NCBI GenBank assembly: GCA_964501725.1
Contig: CAZCTO010000009.1
Coordinates: forward strand, 20,227-84,226
Length of the DNA: 64,000 bases
Direction: 5' to 3'
Source of the DNA: CAZCTO01 sp964501725
GTDB lineage: Bacteria > Bacillota > Clostridia > Saccharofermentanales > Saccharofermentanaceae
A model generated the notes under the pieces. The model was not told where the DNA came from and searched no databases. It saw only the letters and a program-made list of their open reading frames with translations. Within the stretch, counting starts at the first letter, position 1; each line of letters opens with the position of its first letter. Shown here one piece after another: positions 1 to 7,520 of this stretch. Made by a program: the position numbers and the translations under genes.

Positions 1-101
1 CTTTTTTCGAAGCAGTGCTCAATACCTTCGAAAACAACAGGTATCGACCCTGCTGCCTCAAGGATACTCTTCTCCACAGCAGGCAACAGATCTTCAAACA
101 C
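1..101 (-). CDS. 5' end of an unidentified gene, truncated by the window edge
   Basis: A minus-strand reading frame starts at a GTG at 101 and runs open to base 1. An excellent ribosome site (AAGGAGGTGA, 108-117) lies about nine bases upstream of the GTG, which is the main support. The visible 33 residues begin FEDLLPAVEKSILEAAG and read like a soluble alpha-helical start. No family is recognisable from so short a piece. It is transcribed in the same direction as the esterase-like gene that ends at 185 and could share its transcript (83-base gap). Confidence 0.55.
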   Translation of the reverse strand, partial: MFEDLLPAVEKSILEAAGSIPVVFEGIEHCFEK

Positions 102-184
102 TGGCAATCACCTCCTTCTCTTTGCAAATCAGTTTAACATGCCTTAGCATTTAGGAACAATTAAAAGCGAATCAAATATATAAA

Positions 185-2419
185 TCAACGAAGAAATCGA
201 ATGTTATCCACGTAAATCGAGCCATTCCTCTGTGTGTCGAAGATGCCTAACTCAAGCTTGTCAAGGAACAGCGGATCGCTACCTTCGACCGGAAGAATCA
301 GCGTTTGCCAACGAAGGCCAACCTGAATAACCGCACTGCCGGAAAAGCCGCTGACTGAAAGTTTTTTTTCGACAAGATCCGGATTGAAGATGTCGACCGA
401 AATTTGCTTGAAATGATTCAAATTCAAAGGCGCGAAAAGAGACGCATAATCAAGAACCGGCCCGAAAATAAACAGGCTGTTCTCGGTAAGGTATTCGATG
501 CGCAGCGCCGCTGATCCTTGAGTCTTGTTCAGAACTTCCTTGCAAATATTCCCTTCGCCTTTGATCACCTTAAATACCGGAAGTATTTCGAATGGCGATT
601 CCCACGTTCTTTTACCGATCAATTCGAGATTGTCACAGGAGGCAAACGTGAGATCAGGCAGATTCTCGGACTTCTCCCGATCAAAACGAAACGGAAGGAC
701 AGGCAAATCGGCTCTGTTTCTGAAGGTGGCAAGATGGGGAACCGGACAGTATGCGTAAGCCACTCCGGTCGGCTCTGCGATATCATCATGCCAAACCATC
801 ACGCGGACACCATGAAGGATTCTTGCGCTCGCGGGCATGTACACCCGATCCTCTCCGCAAATTGAAAATCCCCGGAGAATCGATTCGTTTTCAGCAAGTT
901 TAAGACCATCAACTGTGTTGTCGAAGCTGAGCATTATTTTATTCGCGACAATCTCAACCCCAATACATTCCGGTGATGACGAAGGCATTTTCGGCGTGAA
1001 ATGAAGTCCTAAAGCAATGAAAGCCAGTCTTCTTCCAATGGTGAATGTTTTGGCTTTCTCAGGAAGAAGCAGGTCATGTTGGCTGAGTATTCCGATTGGC
1101 ATGGGTAGCTTCCGTCGGATCGCGGATAAAGTTTCATTCAGTTCGAAATAGCGCAGTGGATTCTTCTGATCCAGCGTCTCCGGTGAGATCTGTAAAAGAA
1201 TCAGCGACGGTACCGCAGATTTATTCGTAATTTTCTTCGGTCCGAATACGCTTGACATGTCAACCAGAAATTGCCTGATAAACTGAGGATAATGCTCTGT
1301 AAGTGCGCTGTCCGCAATATCCGGGGCGTATACAATTCCCCGTATGCTGACATTTCGGAAATGAATAAGCTTATTATTAAATAGTGCCGTCATCAGACGC
1401 TCTTTGGGAATGCTGTGCTCAATTAAATGTTTCTTAATGGCGGACGTGGCGGACATGCTGGATAATGCCTTTACATTTCCGGAAGCACCTTCATCGGTAT
1501 CCTTCTTCGCTTCTTCTGTCACAGTCGGTTCTTTGGGTGACTCTGTCGTCACTTCAGCGTCGGTATGAATGAGTGTATCCGGAGAAATATCGCTCTTCAC
1601 GGTAAGATCCGATGAAACGACTGTGGTAAGTTTCTCCGGATTTGCTTGTTCCGATACAGTGTTAGTCTTTAACTTTGCTTCGGTATCAAAATAGGCATTC
1701 CAGTCATTCTCAGAAAGATAGAGTTTGCTTTCCTTTAATACCATAGAAAGATCGTCGGAAGACTCGAACCCCTCCCTGCTCATCCAACTATATATTGCGC
1801 TCCCCTCAAGTGCCAGATCAAGGACCCCGATCGGGTAATGAAGCTGATCAGCCAAATGATATGCCATCGAAAAAGCGACGGAAGAAACTGCCGACAGTTG
1901 CGAGGAATCCTTTATATGGATCCAGGATGAAGGTTTCGGTGATTTGGCTGCCGCGTATGAGTACTTGCCGTCCTCCGAAAGTCCGCTTCTCTCCGGCATG
2001 AAAAACCGTAAAAGATTCAACGATTTGTCCTTGAGCGGAGTTCGGGGAGCACCTGCGCGGGAAATCGGAACACATAACGGCTTTGATCCGAGAAATACCC
2101 AGACATCACCACAGCGCAGGTCTTTAATTGTTATTGATTCCGTTACTGAATGAATGATTAACGTATATGCGTCAGTAGAAGCTTTATAGGCAGGAAGCTC
2201 AAAAGAAAACACACCGGTTTCATCTGTCCTTGTCTCCAAACTCATAATGACACCATAGTCTGTGTCAAGCTTAGATACTCTGCGGCCATCGGTTGGATCT
2301 TTCACAACTTCAAGAGTAACTGAAGAATACTGGCCGGCATATCCGGACAGTAACAAAGGAACACCCTGCTGAAACACCATTCCGGTAGACAGCCAAGCAG
2401 GCAGCTTAAATGTGTTCAT
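185..2419 (-). CDS. Sialate O-acetylesterase-like protein, probably catalytically dead
   Basis: 744 residues with the fold landmarks of the SASA/sialate O-acetylesterase (SGNH hydrolase) family. These are an N-terminal beta domain with GMVFQQGVPL (13-22), GDVWVFLG (104-111), a helix ending PIGVLDLALEGSAIYSWMSRE (197-216), and IGRRLAFIALGLHF (461-474). The catalytic blocks are changed. The usual GQSNM serine motif reads GSKPL (111-115), the WYQGE block reads VYAPD (363-367), and the DIHP histidine motif reads DLLLP (449-453). Residues about 250-325 form a Thr/Ser/Glu/Lys-rich low-complexity insert. The C-terminal 100 residues look like a galactose-binding-type beta domain. There is no signal peptide, so it is probably cytoplasmic. 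The role is unknown; carbohydrate binding is a guess. Confidence is good for family and moderate for inactivity. Confidence 0.65.
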   Translation of the reverse strand: MNTFKLPAWLSTGMVFQQGVPLLLSGYAGQYSSVTLEVVKDPTDGRRVSKLDTDYGVIMSLETRTDETGVFSFELPAYKASTDAYTLIIHSVTESITIKDLRCGDVWVFLGSKPLCVPISRAGAPRTPLKDKSLNLLRFFMPERSGLSEDGKYSYAAAKSPKPSSWIHIKDSSQLSAVSSVAFSMAYHLADQLHYPIGVLDLALEGSAIYSWMSREGFESSDDLSMVLKESKLYLSENDWNAYFDTEAKLKTNTVSEQANPEKLTTVVSSDLTVKSDISPDTLIHTDAEVTTESPKEPTVTEEAKKDTDEGASGNVKALSSMSATSAIKKHLIEHSIPKERLMTALFNNKLIHFRNVSIRGIVYAPDIADSALTEHYPQFIRQFLVDMSSVFGPKKITNKSAVPSLILLQISPETLDQKNPLRYFELNETLSAIRRKLPMPIGILSQHDLLLPEKAKTFTIGRRLAFIALGLHFTPKMPSSSPECIGVEIVANKIMLSFDNTVDGLKLAENESILRGFSICGEDRVYMPASARILHGVRVMVWHDDIAEPTGVAYAYCPVPHLATFRNRADLPVLPFRFDREKSENLPDLTFASCDNLELIGKRTWESPFEILPVFKVIKGEGNICKEVLNKTQGSAALRIEYLTENSLFIFGPVLDYASLFAPLNLNHFKQISVDIFNPDLVEKKLSVSGFSGSAVIQVGLRWQTLILPVEGSDPLFLDKLELGIFDTQRNGSIYVDNIRFLR

Positions 2420-2455
2420 CTCTCGAGCACCCTCTCAACAAAAACCTTCCCGCTT

Positions 2456-2484
2456 ATTATACCCCTGACAGACTAAGAGGTAAA
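2456..2484 (-). promoter_or_regulatory. Promoter of the esterase-like gene
   Basis: On the minus strand TTTACC (2479-2484), a 17-base spacer and a perfect TATAAT (2456-2461) lie about 35 bases upstream of the ATG at 2419. It diverges from the XRE promoter. Confidence 0.6.
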
Positions 2485-2581
2485 TTGTCTTTTTAGAGAC
2501 ATGCAGCAAATATGCCCTCAAATCAAACTCGCCGTTATCCCGGGATCGCTTCTGTTTATTTACTCCATTGGATATATCATA

Positions 2582-2609
2582 TTGACAACTATGAGCAAAT
2601 CTATATAAT
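2582..2609 (+). promoter_or_regulatory. Consensus promoter of the XRE regulator
   Basis: Perfect TTGACA (2582-2587), a 16-base spacer and perfect TATAAT (2604-2609). The predicted start near 2616 gives a leader of about 70 bases before the ATG at 2689. Confidence 0.8.
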
Positions 2610-2644
2610 AATCCCTAAAAGGTTTTTGATAAGTGGGGCAAATT

Positions 2645-2670
2645 TTGCATTTGCAAGGACTTTTAGTCCT
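2645..2670. promoter_or_regulatory. Two adjoining inverted repeats in the XRE leader, possible operator
   Basis: TTGCA-TT-TGCAA (2645-2656) overlaps by one base the repeat AGGACT-TTT-AGTCCT (2656-2670). Both lie between the predicted transcription start and the ribosome site (GGGAGGG) of the XRE gene. They could be an autoregulatory operator or a leader hairpin; this is inference. Confidence 0.35.
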
Positions 2671-2688
2671 GTTTGACGGGAGGGAATC

Positions 2689-2991
2689 ATGGCCGGCATT
2701 CAGTATTCACATTTTCATAAAGAAGTATCGGGAGCTAGCATATCAAAACACTTGGGGGAAATCTTCCGTGAAGAGAGATTAAAGAAGCGTCTGTCTCAAT
2801 GCTCGCTTTCCGAAGCAGCCAATATGAACAGCTCCTACTACTGCCTCATTGAGAATGGCGAAGTTAATCTTACTCTGAAGAAATATTTGAGTATCTGTCA
2901 GGGACTGGAAATCGAACCGGACGAAATTATGAGGAACCTTCTGGATTCTATGGAATCGGAAATCTCAGATATACAGCAGATAAAATATTAA
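2689..2991 (+). CDS. XRE-family helix-turn-helix regulator
   Basis: 100 residues. The HTH_3/Cro-CI fold spans about residues 20-80, from LGEIFREERLKKRLSQ through LSEAANMNSSYYCLIENGEVN to LKKYLSICQGLEIEPDEIM. It is a small single-domain DNA-binding protein with no sensor or peptidase domain. The start is fixed by GGGAGGG six bases before the ATG. It sits between the divergent esterase-like gene and an AraC regulator that has its own promoter. It is therefore a candidate local regulator of one of them, but the target is not shown. The leader carries inverted repeats that may be its operator. Confidence 0.8.
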   Translation: MAGIQYSHFHKEVSGASISKHLGEIFREERLKKRLSQCSLSEAANMNSSYYCLIENGEVNLTLKKYLSICQGLEIEPDEIMRNLLDSMESEISDIQQIKY

Positions 2992-3008
2992 TTTTTTGCG
3001 TTGACTAT

Positions 3009-3036
3009 TTGACAATTTGCCGATAATCATTATAAT
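3009..3036 (+). promoter_or_regulatory. Consensus promoter of the AraC-family gene
   Basis: Perfect TTGACA (3009-3014), a 16-base spacer and perfect TATAAT (3031-3036), starting 18 bases after the XRE stop codon. This is the same geometry as the promoter of the preceding gene. Confidence 0.8.
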
Positions 3037-3091
3037 TTATTTGTTCCAGTTAGCACATTTTATTAAAATAATGACATCGGAGGGTTGCCAT

Positions 3092-4018
3092 ATGTCAAGC
3101 ACGATTTTATCGAATGCAAATCGGGGGACCGCGCATTACGAGGATATTCGGCAATCCTTCAATACCGAAACAGTTGCTTTTGCTTCTGAATACCCTGAAA
3201 AATCAGGTTACCCGGGTGAAATTCCCGCTCACTATCACGAGTATATCGAGATTATCTATGTAATCGAAGGTACATTCAGCGCGACTGTCAGCGGACGCGA
3301 ATATTCGCTATTCAGTAAAGATTTGCTTTTGGTGAATGCAAATGAAACTCACTCCTTTTCCCGCCGTGTTGAGTGTAAATTCATTTGTCTCCAGTTTGAT
3401 CCGTTCATGCTATTTTCGACAGTTCGCTCAACGTTTGAAGCGAGATTCATTATGCCTTTTATCATGTCCTGTTCATCTCCTCAGCGAGTAATTCACTCCG
3501 ATGAGCTGACAATGACAGAAATTCCTGCATTAATCGAGGAAGTCCTTCAAGAATATTCCGAGAAGAAATACGGATACGAGCTGGCTGTCCGTGCTGCTAT
3601 TTGCAGAATATTTCTCTGGTTTCTTCGCAAGTGGAGCAACCAGGGTGTCAAAATGGGCGTGACTTCATCTGTTCGCAACGAAGATATTGTAAGACTCGAA
3701 GGGGTCTTAAGTTATATTGACCAAAATTACATGCGTACGGTTAGTGCCGAGAAAATGTCCAAGCTATGCAATATGAGTTACAGCTATTTTTCGCGTTTTT
3801 TTAAAGCCTCGATTGGTCGATCTTTTTCAGAGTACTTAACTTATGTTCGTGTCACCGAAGCCGAAAAATTACTCATCACATCCAGTAAAAACGTCAGTCA
3901 GATTGCAATGGAAACCGGCTTTTCGAATGCGAGTTACTTTATAACGCAATTCAAGCGCCATCGCAAAATGACGCCAAAGAAATTCAAACAGCGTCTCCAC
4001 CGTGATGAAATCACATAA
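3092..4018 (+). CDS. AraC-family transcriptional regulator with cupin sensor
   Basis: 308 residues from the ATG at 3092, chosen because CGGAGGG lies seven bases upstream. A longer frame from 3017 would begin inside the promoter. The N-terminal half is an AraC-type cupin (AHYHEYIEIIYVIEGTF, then LLLVNANETHSF), which typically binds a sugar or other small ligand. The C-terminal 100 residues hold the double helix-turn-helix: VSAEKMSKLCNMSYSYFSRFFK, then VSQIAMETGFSNASYFITQFK and the signature MTPKKFKQR. Such proteins usually activate carbohydrate-utilisation genes. No sugar operon is adjacent, except the divergent esterase-like gene beyond the XRE gene, so the target is unknown. Confidence 0.88.
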   Translation: MSSTILSNANRGTAHYEDIRQSFNTETVAFASEYPEKSGYPGEIPAHYHEYIEIIYVIEGTFSATVSGREYSLFSKDLLLVNANETHSFSRRVECKFICLQFDPFMLFSTVRSTFEARFIMPFIMSCSSPQRVIHSDELTMTEIPALIEEVLQEYSEKKYGYELAVRAAICRIFLWFLRKWSNQGVKMGVTSSVRNEDIVRLEGVLSYIDQNYMRTVSAEKMSKLCNMSYSYFSRFFKASIGRSFSEYLTYVRVTEAEKLLITSSKNVSQIAMETGFSNASYFITQFKRHRKMTPKKFKQRLHRDEIT

Positions 4019-4050
4019 TAATACGGAAAAGCGAGCCTCATGCAACAATA

Positions 4051-4084
4051 AAATCCCCCGAAACCTTATGGCTCCGGGGGATTT
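4051..4084. terminator. Bidirectional terminator between araC-type gene and tRNA-Gln
   Basis: Perfect 10-bp stem AAATCCCCCG (4051-4060) / CGGGGGATTT (4075-4084). A U-rich stretch follows on the minus strand (ATTTTATTGTT). It ends the tRNA-Gln transcript and probably also the AraC transcript. Confidence 0.8.
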
Positions 4085-4086
4085 TG

Positions 4087-4160
4087 TGGCTGCCGAACTA
4101 GGATTTGAACCCAGACAAACTGCTCCAGAGGCAGTCGTGCTACCATTACACAATTCGGCA
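4087..4160 (-). tRNA. tRNA-Gln (anticodon CTG)
   Basis: Read on the minus strand, the acceptor TGCCGAA (4154-4160) pairs with TTCGGCA (4091-4097). Discriminator G and an encoded CCA follow. The anticodon stem ACTGC/GCAGT encloses loop CTCTGGA, giving anticodon CTG, which reads CAG glutamine codons. The T arm GTCTGGGTTCAAATCC is canonical. The total is 74 bases. It has its own promoter (4214-4242) and terminator (4051-4084). Confidence 0.95.
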
Positions 4161-4194
4161 TCATTCCTTGACACGATCTGCAAACAAATCATTG

Positions 4195-4211
4195 CATTCG
4201 TTCAACGAATG
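4195..4211. promoter_or_regulatory. Perfect 8-1-8 palindrome at the tRNA-Gln transcription start
   Basis: CATTCGTT-C-AACGAATG, immediately downstream of the -10 element and covering the predicted transcription start of tRNA-Gln. It could be an operator or a 5' hairpin of the precursor. No known factor is recognised. Confidence 0.4.
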
Positions 4212-4213
4212 AG

Positions 4214-4242
4214 AGTATATCAAATCATGGCTTTCATAGCAA
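4214..4242 (-). promoter_or_regulatory. Promoter of tRNA-Gln
   Basis: Minus strand TTGCTA (4237-4242), a 17-base spacer and TATACT (4214-4219) with an extended TGA before the -10. It starts just after the stop codon of the preceding fusion gene. Confidence 0.65.
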
Positions 4243-4249
4243 GAGAAAA

Positions 4250-6745
4250 TCAGATAAACAAATTGGTATCGGATGTCTCCGCTGCGCCTAAATATGTTGC
4301 TACACCCGCAAGTTCCACACCATCAAGCAATTCTTCTTCCTTTATCCCCATCACATCCATTGACATTTGGCACGCAAGGAGTCGAATCCCTGATTTCATC
4401 GCCGCTTGAATCAATTCTTCAAGAGACTGGACGTTTTTCTTTTTCATGATTCCGCGAATCATTTTGGGACCGATGCCTGCCATATTCATTCGGGAAAGAC
4501 CCAGTTTTCCGGACCCTCTGGGCATCATCACACCAAACATTTTTTCGATGAAGCCTTTGGAAACCTTCACATGTTTCGGTTTTCGAAGCAGGTTCAGACC
4601 CCAGAAGGTAAAGAACATGGTTACCTTTCTTCCCATGGCAGCCGCTCCGTTAGCGATGATGAATGACGCAATTGCCTTATCAAGGTCTCCGCTAAAGACC
4701 ACAATGGTCTTATCATTCCCGGATGAAATCACTCTATTGCCGGTTCCTTCATCCTCAACGGTATCTGCGCCCGGCAAGCCCTTTCTCAGGACAGCCGATA
4801 TCACGCCCTTATCCTTCTCAACCGATAAAATGGTATTACCCGTTCTTTCGGCCCAAGCTTTTATGTCAGATCCAAAGGCAGAATCCGTTGCCGTGATCTC
4901 AAGCACGCTTCCGTCTTCGATTTCTTTCATCGCCGCAGCTGTTTTCATGATCGGACCGGGACAGGCAAGCCCGCATGCATCCACGGTAGTTACCGGTGTA
5001 TCAGATGAACCGGTCATACCTCCGGCATTATCATTATCTTCCCTGGCAGTCATTTTAATCTCCCCCTCCGCGCCGGAAAACCCGCTGTCTTCCTTGATTT
5101 CCTTGTATAGTCGAAATCCGCCCGACAGGTTATATGCGTCAAAACCGTTTTGCGCAAGTATTCGCGATGCAACATATCCGCGGAGTCCGACTTGGCAATA
5201 TGTATAAATCGGCTTATCCTTCGGAAGTTCGCTGAGTCTCTTTCGCAGTTCATCCAGCGGTATATTAACTGCTCCCGGGATTTGATCAAGATCCTTCTCG
5301 ATCGTAGTGCGTGTATCCAGGAAAAACGCACCCTTCTCAATAAGCCCGTCCACATTCTCCGGATAGAAAACTTTGACATCACCCTTGAGAATGTTTGCGG
5401 CAGTAAAGCCCAGCATATTGACCGGGTCTTTTGCCGATGTATAAGGCGGAGCATAGCACAGCTCCAGATTCTGCAGATCATATACGGTTGCCCCCAGTCG
5501 CATGGCAGTGGCAATCACGTCCATCCGCTTATCAACCCCTTCATAACCGACGGCCTGCGCTCCCAAAATTTTCCCGGTCCTGTCGAAAAGCATTTTCATC
5601 ACTATTCCGGTTGCGTTCGGATAATAAGAGGCATGACTGGAAGGATAAATATATGTCTTCAAGTAATCAATCCCGGCTGCCTTAACCTGCCGTTCGTTGA
5701 GGCCGGTTGCGGCGGCGGTCAGGTCAAACACCTTGATAATGCTGCTTCCCTGTACAATTCTGGCGCTTTTCTCGTTGAATGGCTCTTTCCCGGCAAGAAT
5801 GCCTGCCAGTTGTCTGCCTTGTCTGTTTGCCGGTCCGGCAAGCGGAACCAGGATTTCCTTTCCGCTGACGAAGCTTTTCACTGAGATCGCGTCACCAACG
5901 GCAAATATTTCCGGATCGGATGTTGCAAACCGATCGTCAACAAGTATGCTTCCGGCTGCGCCAATGTCTAAACCGCAATCTTTGGCGAGGTGACTGTCCG
6001 GCAAAACACCAGCCGCCAGAATTACCATCTCTGCCGTTAATGACGCGCCCTTGGAAAGGTCGACTGTAATCTGACTATTGGTTTCGTCTTTATGAAATCC
6101 GGTGACCCCTGTTCCGAGGTAAAGGTTAATTCCGGCTTCCTTGATTCTCTTATGAATAGAGGTAACCGTTTCCTTATCCAGAAACGCCAGTACTTGATCT
6201 GCATACTCAACGATTTCAACCTCAAGCCCCCTGTGTTTCAAATTCTCGGCGATTTCGATACCGATAAAACCGCCTCCCACTACAACCGCCCTGGCCGGGT
6301 CCTTTTCGATAATGTAATCATCAATTTCAATTGTATTTTCCAAATTGCGAAGAGTAAAAATTCCCGAAAGATCTTCTCCGGGAACATTTAGTTTTCGCGG
6401 CGTGGCACCCGGTGATAAAACCAGTTTGTCATAACTCTCGGTATATTCTTTCTGATCAACCGTACTTCTGACTTTGACTGTTTTTTTCTTTCGGTTAATG
6501 GACATCACTTCACTGTTCGTTCGGACATCAATCGAAAAACGGTCGCGAAGAAGTTCGGGCTTAGTGACCACGAGCTTATCCCTTTTGGTGATTGTTCCGC
6601 CGAGATAATACGGTAATCCGCAATTGGCATACGAAATATAGGAAGTCTTTTCGAAAAGAATAATTTGTGCATCTTCAGACATTCTTCTCAGTCTGGCGGC
6701 TGTACTCGCACCACCGGCAACGCCACCGACAATTAATACTTTCAT
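4250..6745 (-). CDS. CoA-disulfide reductase-like flavoprotein fused to rhodanese, TusA and DsrE domains
   Basis: 831 residues, five sulfur-redox modules in one chain. Residues 1-300 form the FAD/NAD(P)H pyridine-nucleotide disulfide oxidoreductase (GGVAGGAST at 7-15, second Rossmann GGGFIG at 157-162, redox-active Cys42 in NCGLPYYLGG). Residues 330-450 form its dimerisation domain. Residues 460-550 are a rhodanese with active Cys517 (YCQVGLRG). Residues 586-655 are TusA/SirA with CGLACPGP (Cys591, Cys595). Residues 678-831 are a DsrE/F/H-like domain with Cys792 (ACQMSMD). The family reduces CoA disulfide, polysulfide or persulfide and relays sulfane sulfur between cysteines; the exact substrate is inferred. 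The start is fixed by GGAGG before the ATG. It is a single-gene unit with a leader palindrome. All key cysteines are present. Confidence 0.9.
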   Translation of the reverse strand: MKVLIVGGVAGGASTAARLRRMSEDAQIILFEKTSYISYANCGLPYYLGGTITKRDKLVVTKPELLRDRFSIDVRTNSEVMSINRKKKTVKVRSTVDQKEYTESYDKLVLSPGATPRKLNVPGEDLSGIFTLRNLENTIEIDDYIIEKDPARAVVVGGGFIGIEIAENLKHRGLEVEIVEYADQVLAFLDKETVTSIHKRIKEAGINLYLGTGVTGFHKDETNSQITVDLSKGASLTAEMVILAAGVLPDSHLAKDCGLDIGAAGSILVDDRFATSDPEIFAVGDAISVKSFVSGKEILVPLAGPANRQGRQLAGILAGKEPFNEKSARIVQGSSIIKVFDLTAAATGLNERQVKAAGIDYLKTYIYPSSHASYYPNATGIVMKMLFDRTGKILGAQAVGYEGVDKRMDVIATAMRLGATVYDLQNLELCYAPPYTSAKDPVNMLGFTAANILKGDVKVFYPENVDGLIEKGAFFLDTRTTIEKDLDQIPGAVNIPLDELRKRLSELPKDKPIYTYCQVGLRGYVASRILAQNGFDAYNLSGGFRLYKEIKEDSGFSGAEGEIKMTAREDNDNAGGMTGSSDTPVTTVDACGLACPGPIMKTAAAMKEIEDGSVLEITATDSAFGSDIKAWAERTGNTILSVEKDKGVISAVLRKGLPGADTVEDEGTGNRVISSGNDKTIVVFSGDLDKAIASFIIANGAAAMGRKVTMFFTFWGLNLLRKPKHVKVSKGFIEKMFGVMMPRGSGKLGLSRMNMAGIGPKMIRGIMKKKNVQSLEELIQAAMKSGIRLLACQMSMDVMGIKEEELLDGVELAGVATYLGAAETSDTNLFI

Positions 6746-6761
6746 ACTGCGCCTCCTGATT

Positions 6762-6774
6762 TGTAATGATTACA
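6762..6774. promoter_or_regulatory. Perfect palindrome TGTAAT-G-ATTACA, candidate repressor site
   Basis: A 6-1-6 inverted repeat between the -10 (6786-6791) and the ribosome site of the sulfur-redox fusion gene. This position suits a repressor. The factor is unknown. Confidence 0.45.
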
Positions 6775-6785
6775 TTTTTAAAACA

Positions 6786-6814
6786 ATTATACAGTTGATG
6801 AGCAAGAATGAAAA
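6786..6814 (-). promoter_or_regulatory. Promoter of the sulfur-redox fusion gene
   Basis: Minus strand TTTTCA (6809-6814), a 17-base spacer and perfect TATAAT (6786-6791), 40 bases upstream of the ATG at 6745. Confidence 0.6.
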
Positions 6815-6834
6815 GTCTTTTTCGAGGATTGCAT

Positions 6835-6871
6835 AAAAACCTTTCCGCATAATCCCGAAATGAATAAGGTT
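6835..6871 (-). terminator. Possible terminator of the phosphate operon
   Basis: On the minus strand AACCTT and AAGGTT flank a loop and are followed by TTTAT, just after the uracil-DNA glycosylase stop codon. The stem is imperfect. Confidence 0.4.
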
Positions 6872-6877
6872 ATCTTC

Positions 6878-7516
6878 TTATCCCCTGCCGGCAGGCATGT
6901 CCGGTATCTTTTGCATGGGTGGAATCAATCCGAGTTCTTCCATCTTGCTCCGAACAACACCGATGTCTTTCCAAAGTGTTATCCGCTCTGTATTATTCCG
7001 CAAAATGAAGGCGGGATGGTAAGTCGGAAGTATCAGATATCCGTTCTTATCAAAAAAGGTTCCGCGAACTTTTCCGATTGCTTCATCTGTGTTCATAAAG
7101 TATTTGTAAGCGGTTTTACCAAGAAGAACGATCACCTTCGGTTTGGCAAAGCGTATCTGCTTTGCCAGAAGCGGCATACACGTTTTGGCCTCTGCTATGG
7201 TCGGAACTCTGTTATCCGGAGGCCGGCATTTGACGATGTTGCAAATATGATAATCATTCGGAGAAAAATCATATGCCTCTAAGAGCAGATTCAAAAGACG
7301 TCCCGCCTGACCGACAAACGGCTGACCCTGCTGATCCTCATTCGCCCCCGGTCCCTCTCCGACAAACATCAGCGGCGCTTCAATAGAACCCCTGTAAATA
7401 ACCACATTTGTCCTGGTTTCGGAAAGGGCACATGCATGGCAGTTATTACATTCAGAAACAAAATCAGGCCATCTGTATTCCAAACTGATCACCGCCCTTA
7501 TATTAGGATAAGTCAT
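6878..7516 (-). CDS. Type 4 (iron-sulfur) uracil-DNA glycosylase
   Basis: 212 residues. It removes uracil from DNA to start base-excision repair. The motif GEGPGANEDQQGQPFVGQAG carries the family 4 acid and glycine residues. LPTYHPAFILR is the second active-site block. Cysteines in SECNNCHACAL and ICNIVKC fit a 4Fe-4S cluster. The start ATG at 7516 lies four bases after the PhoR stop, so it is translationally coupled to phoR. The frame stays open further upstream, but that part lies inside phoR in another frame and is not family sequence. It is the last gene of the pst-pho operon, an unusual place for a repair enzyme. Confidence 0.9.
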   Translation of the reverse strand: MTYPNIRAVISLEYRWPDFVSECNNCHACALSETRTNVVIYRGSIEAPLMFVGEGPGANEDQQGQPFVGQAGRLLNLLLEAYDFSPNDYHICNIVKCRPPDNRVPTIAEAKTCMPLLAKQIRFAKPKVIVLLGKTAYKYFMNTDEAIGKVRGTFFDKNGYLILPTYHPAFILRNNTERITLWKDIGVVRSKMEELGLIPPMQKIPDMPAGRG

Positions 7517-7520
7517 TTCA

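Noticed and set aside
4002..4409. Open plus-strand frame across the tRNA-Gln region
   Set aside because: It runs through a terminator and a tRNA and overlaps the end of the sulfur-redox fusion gene. No ribosome site or family similarity is seen.
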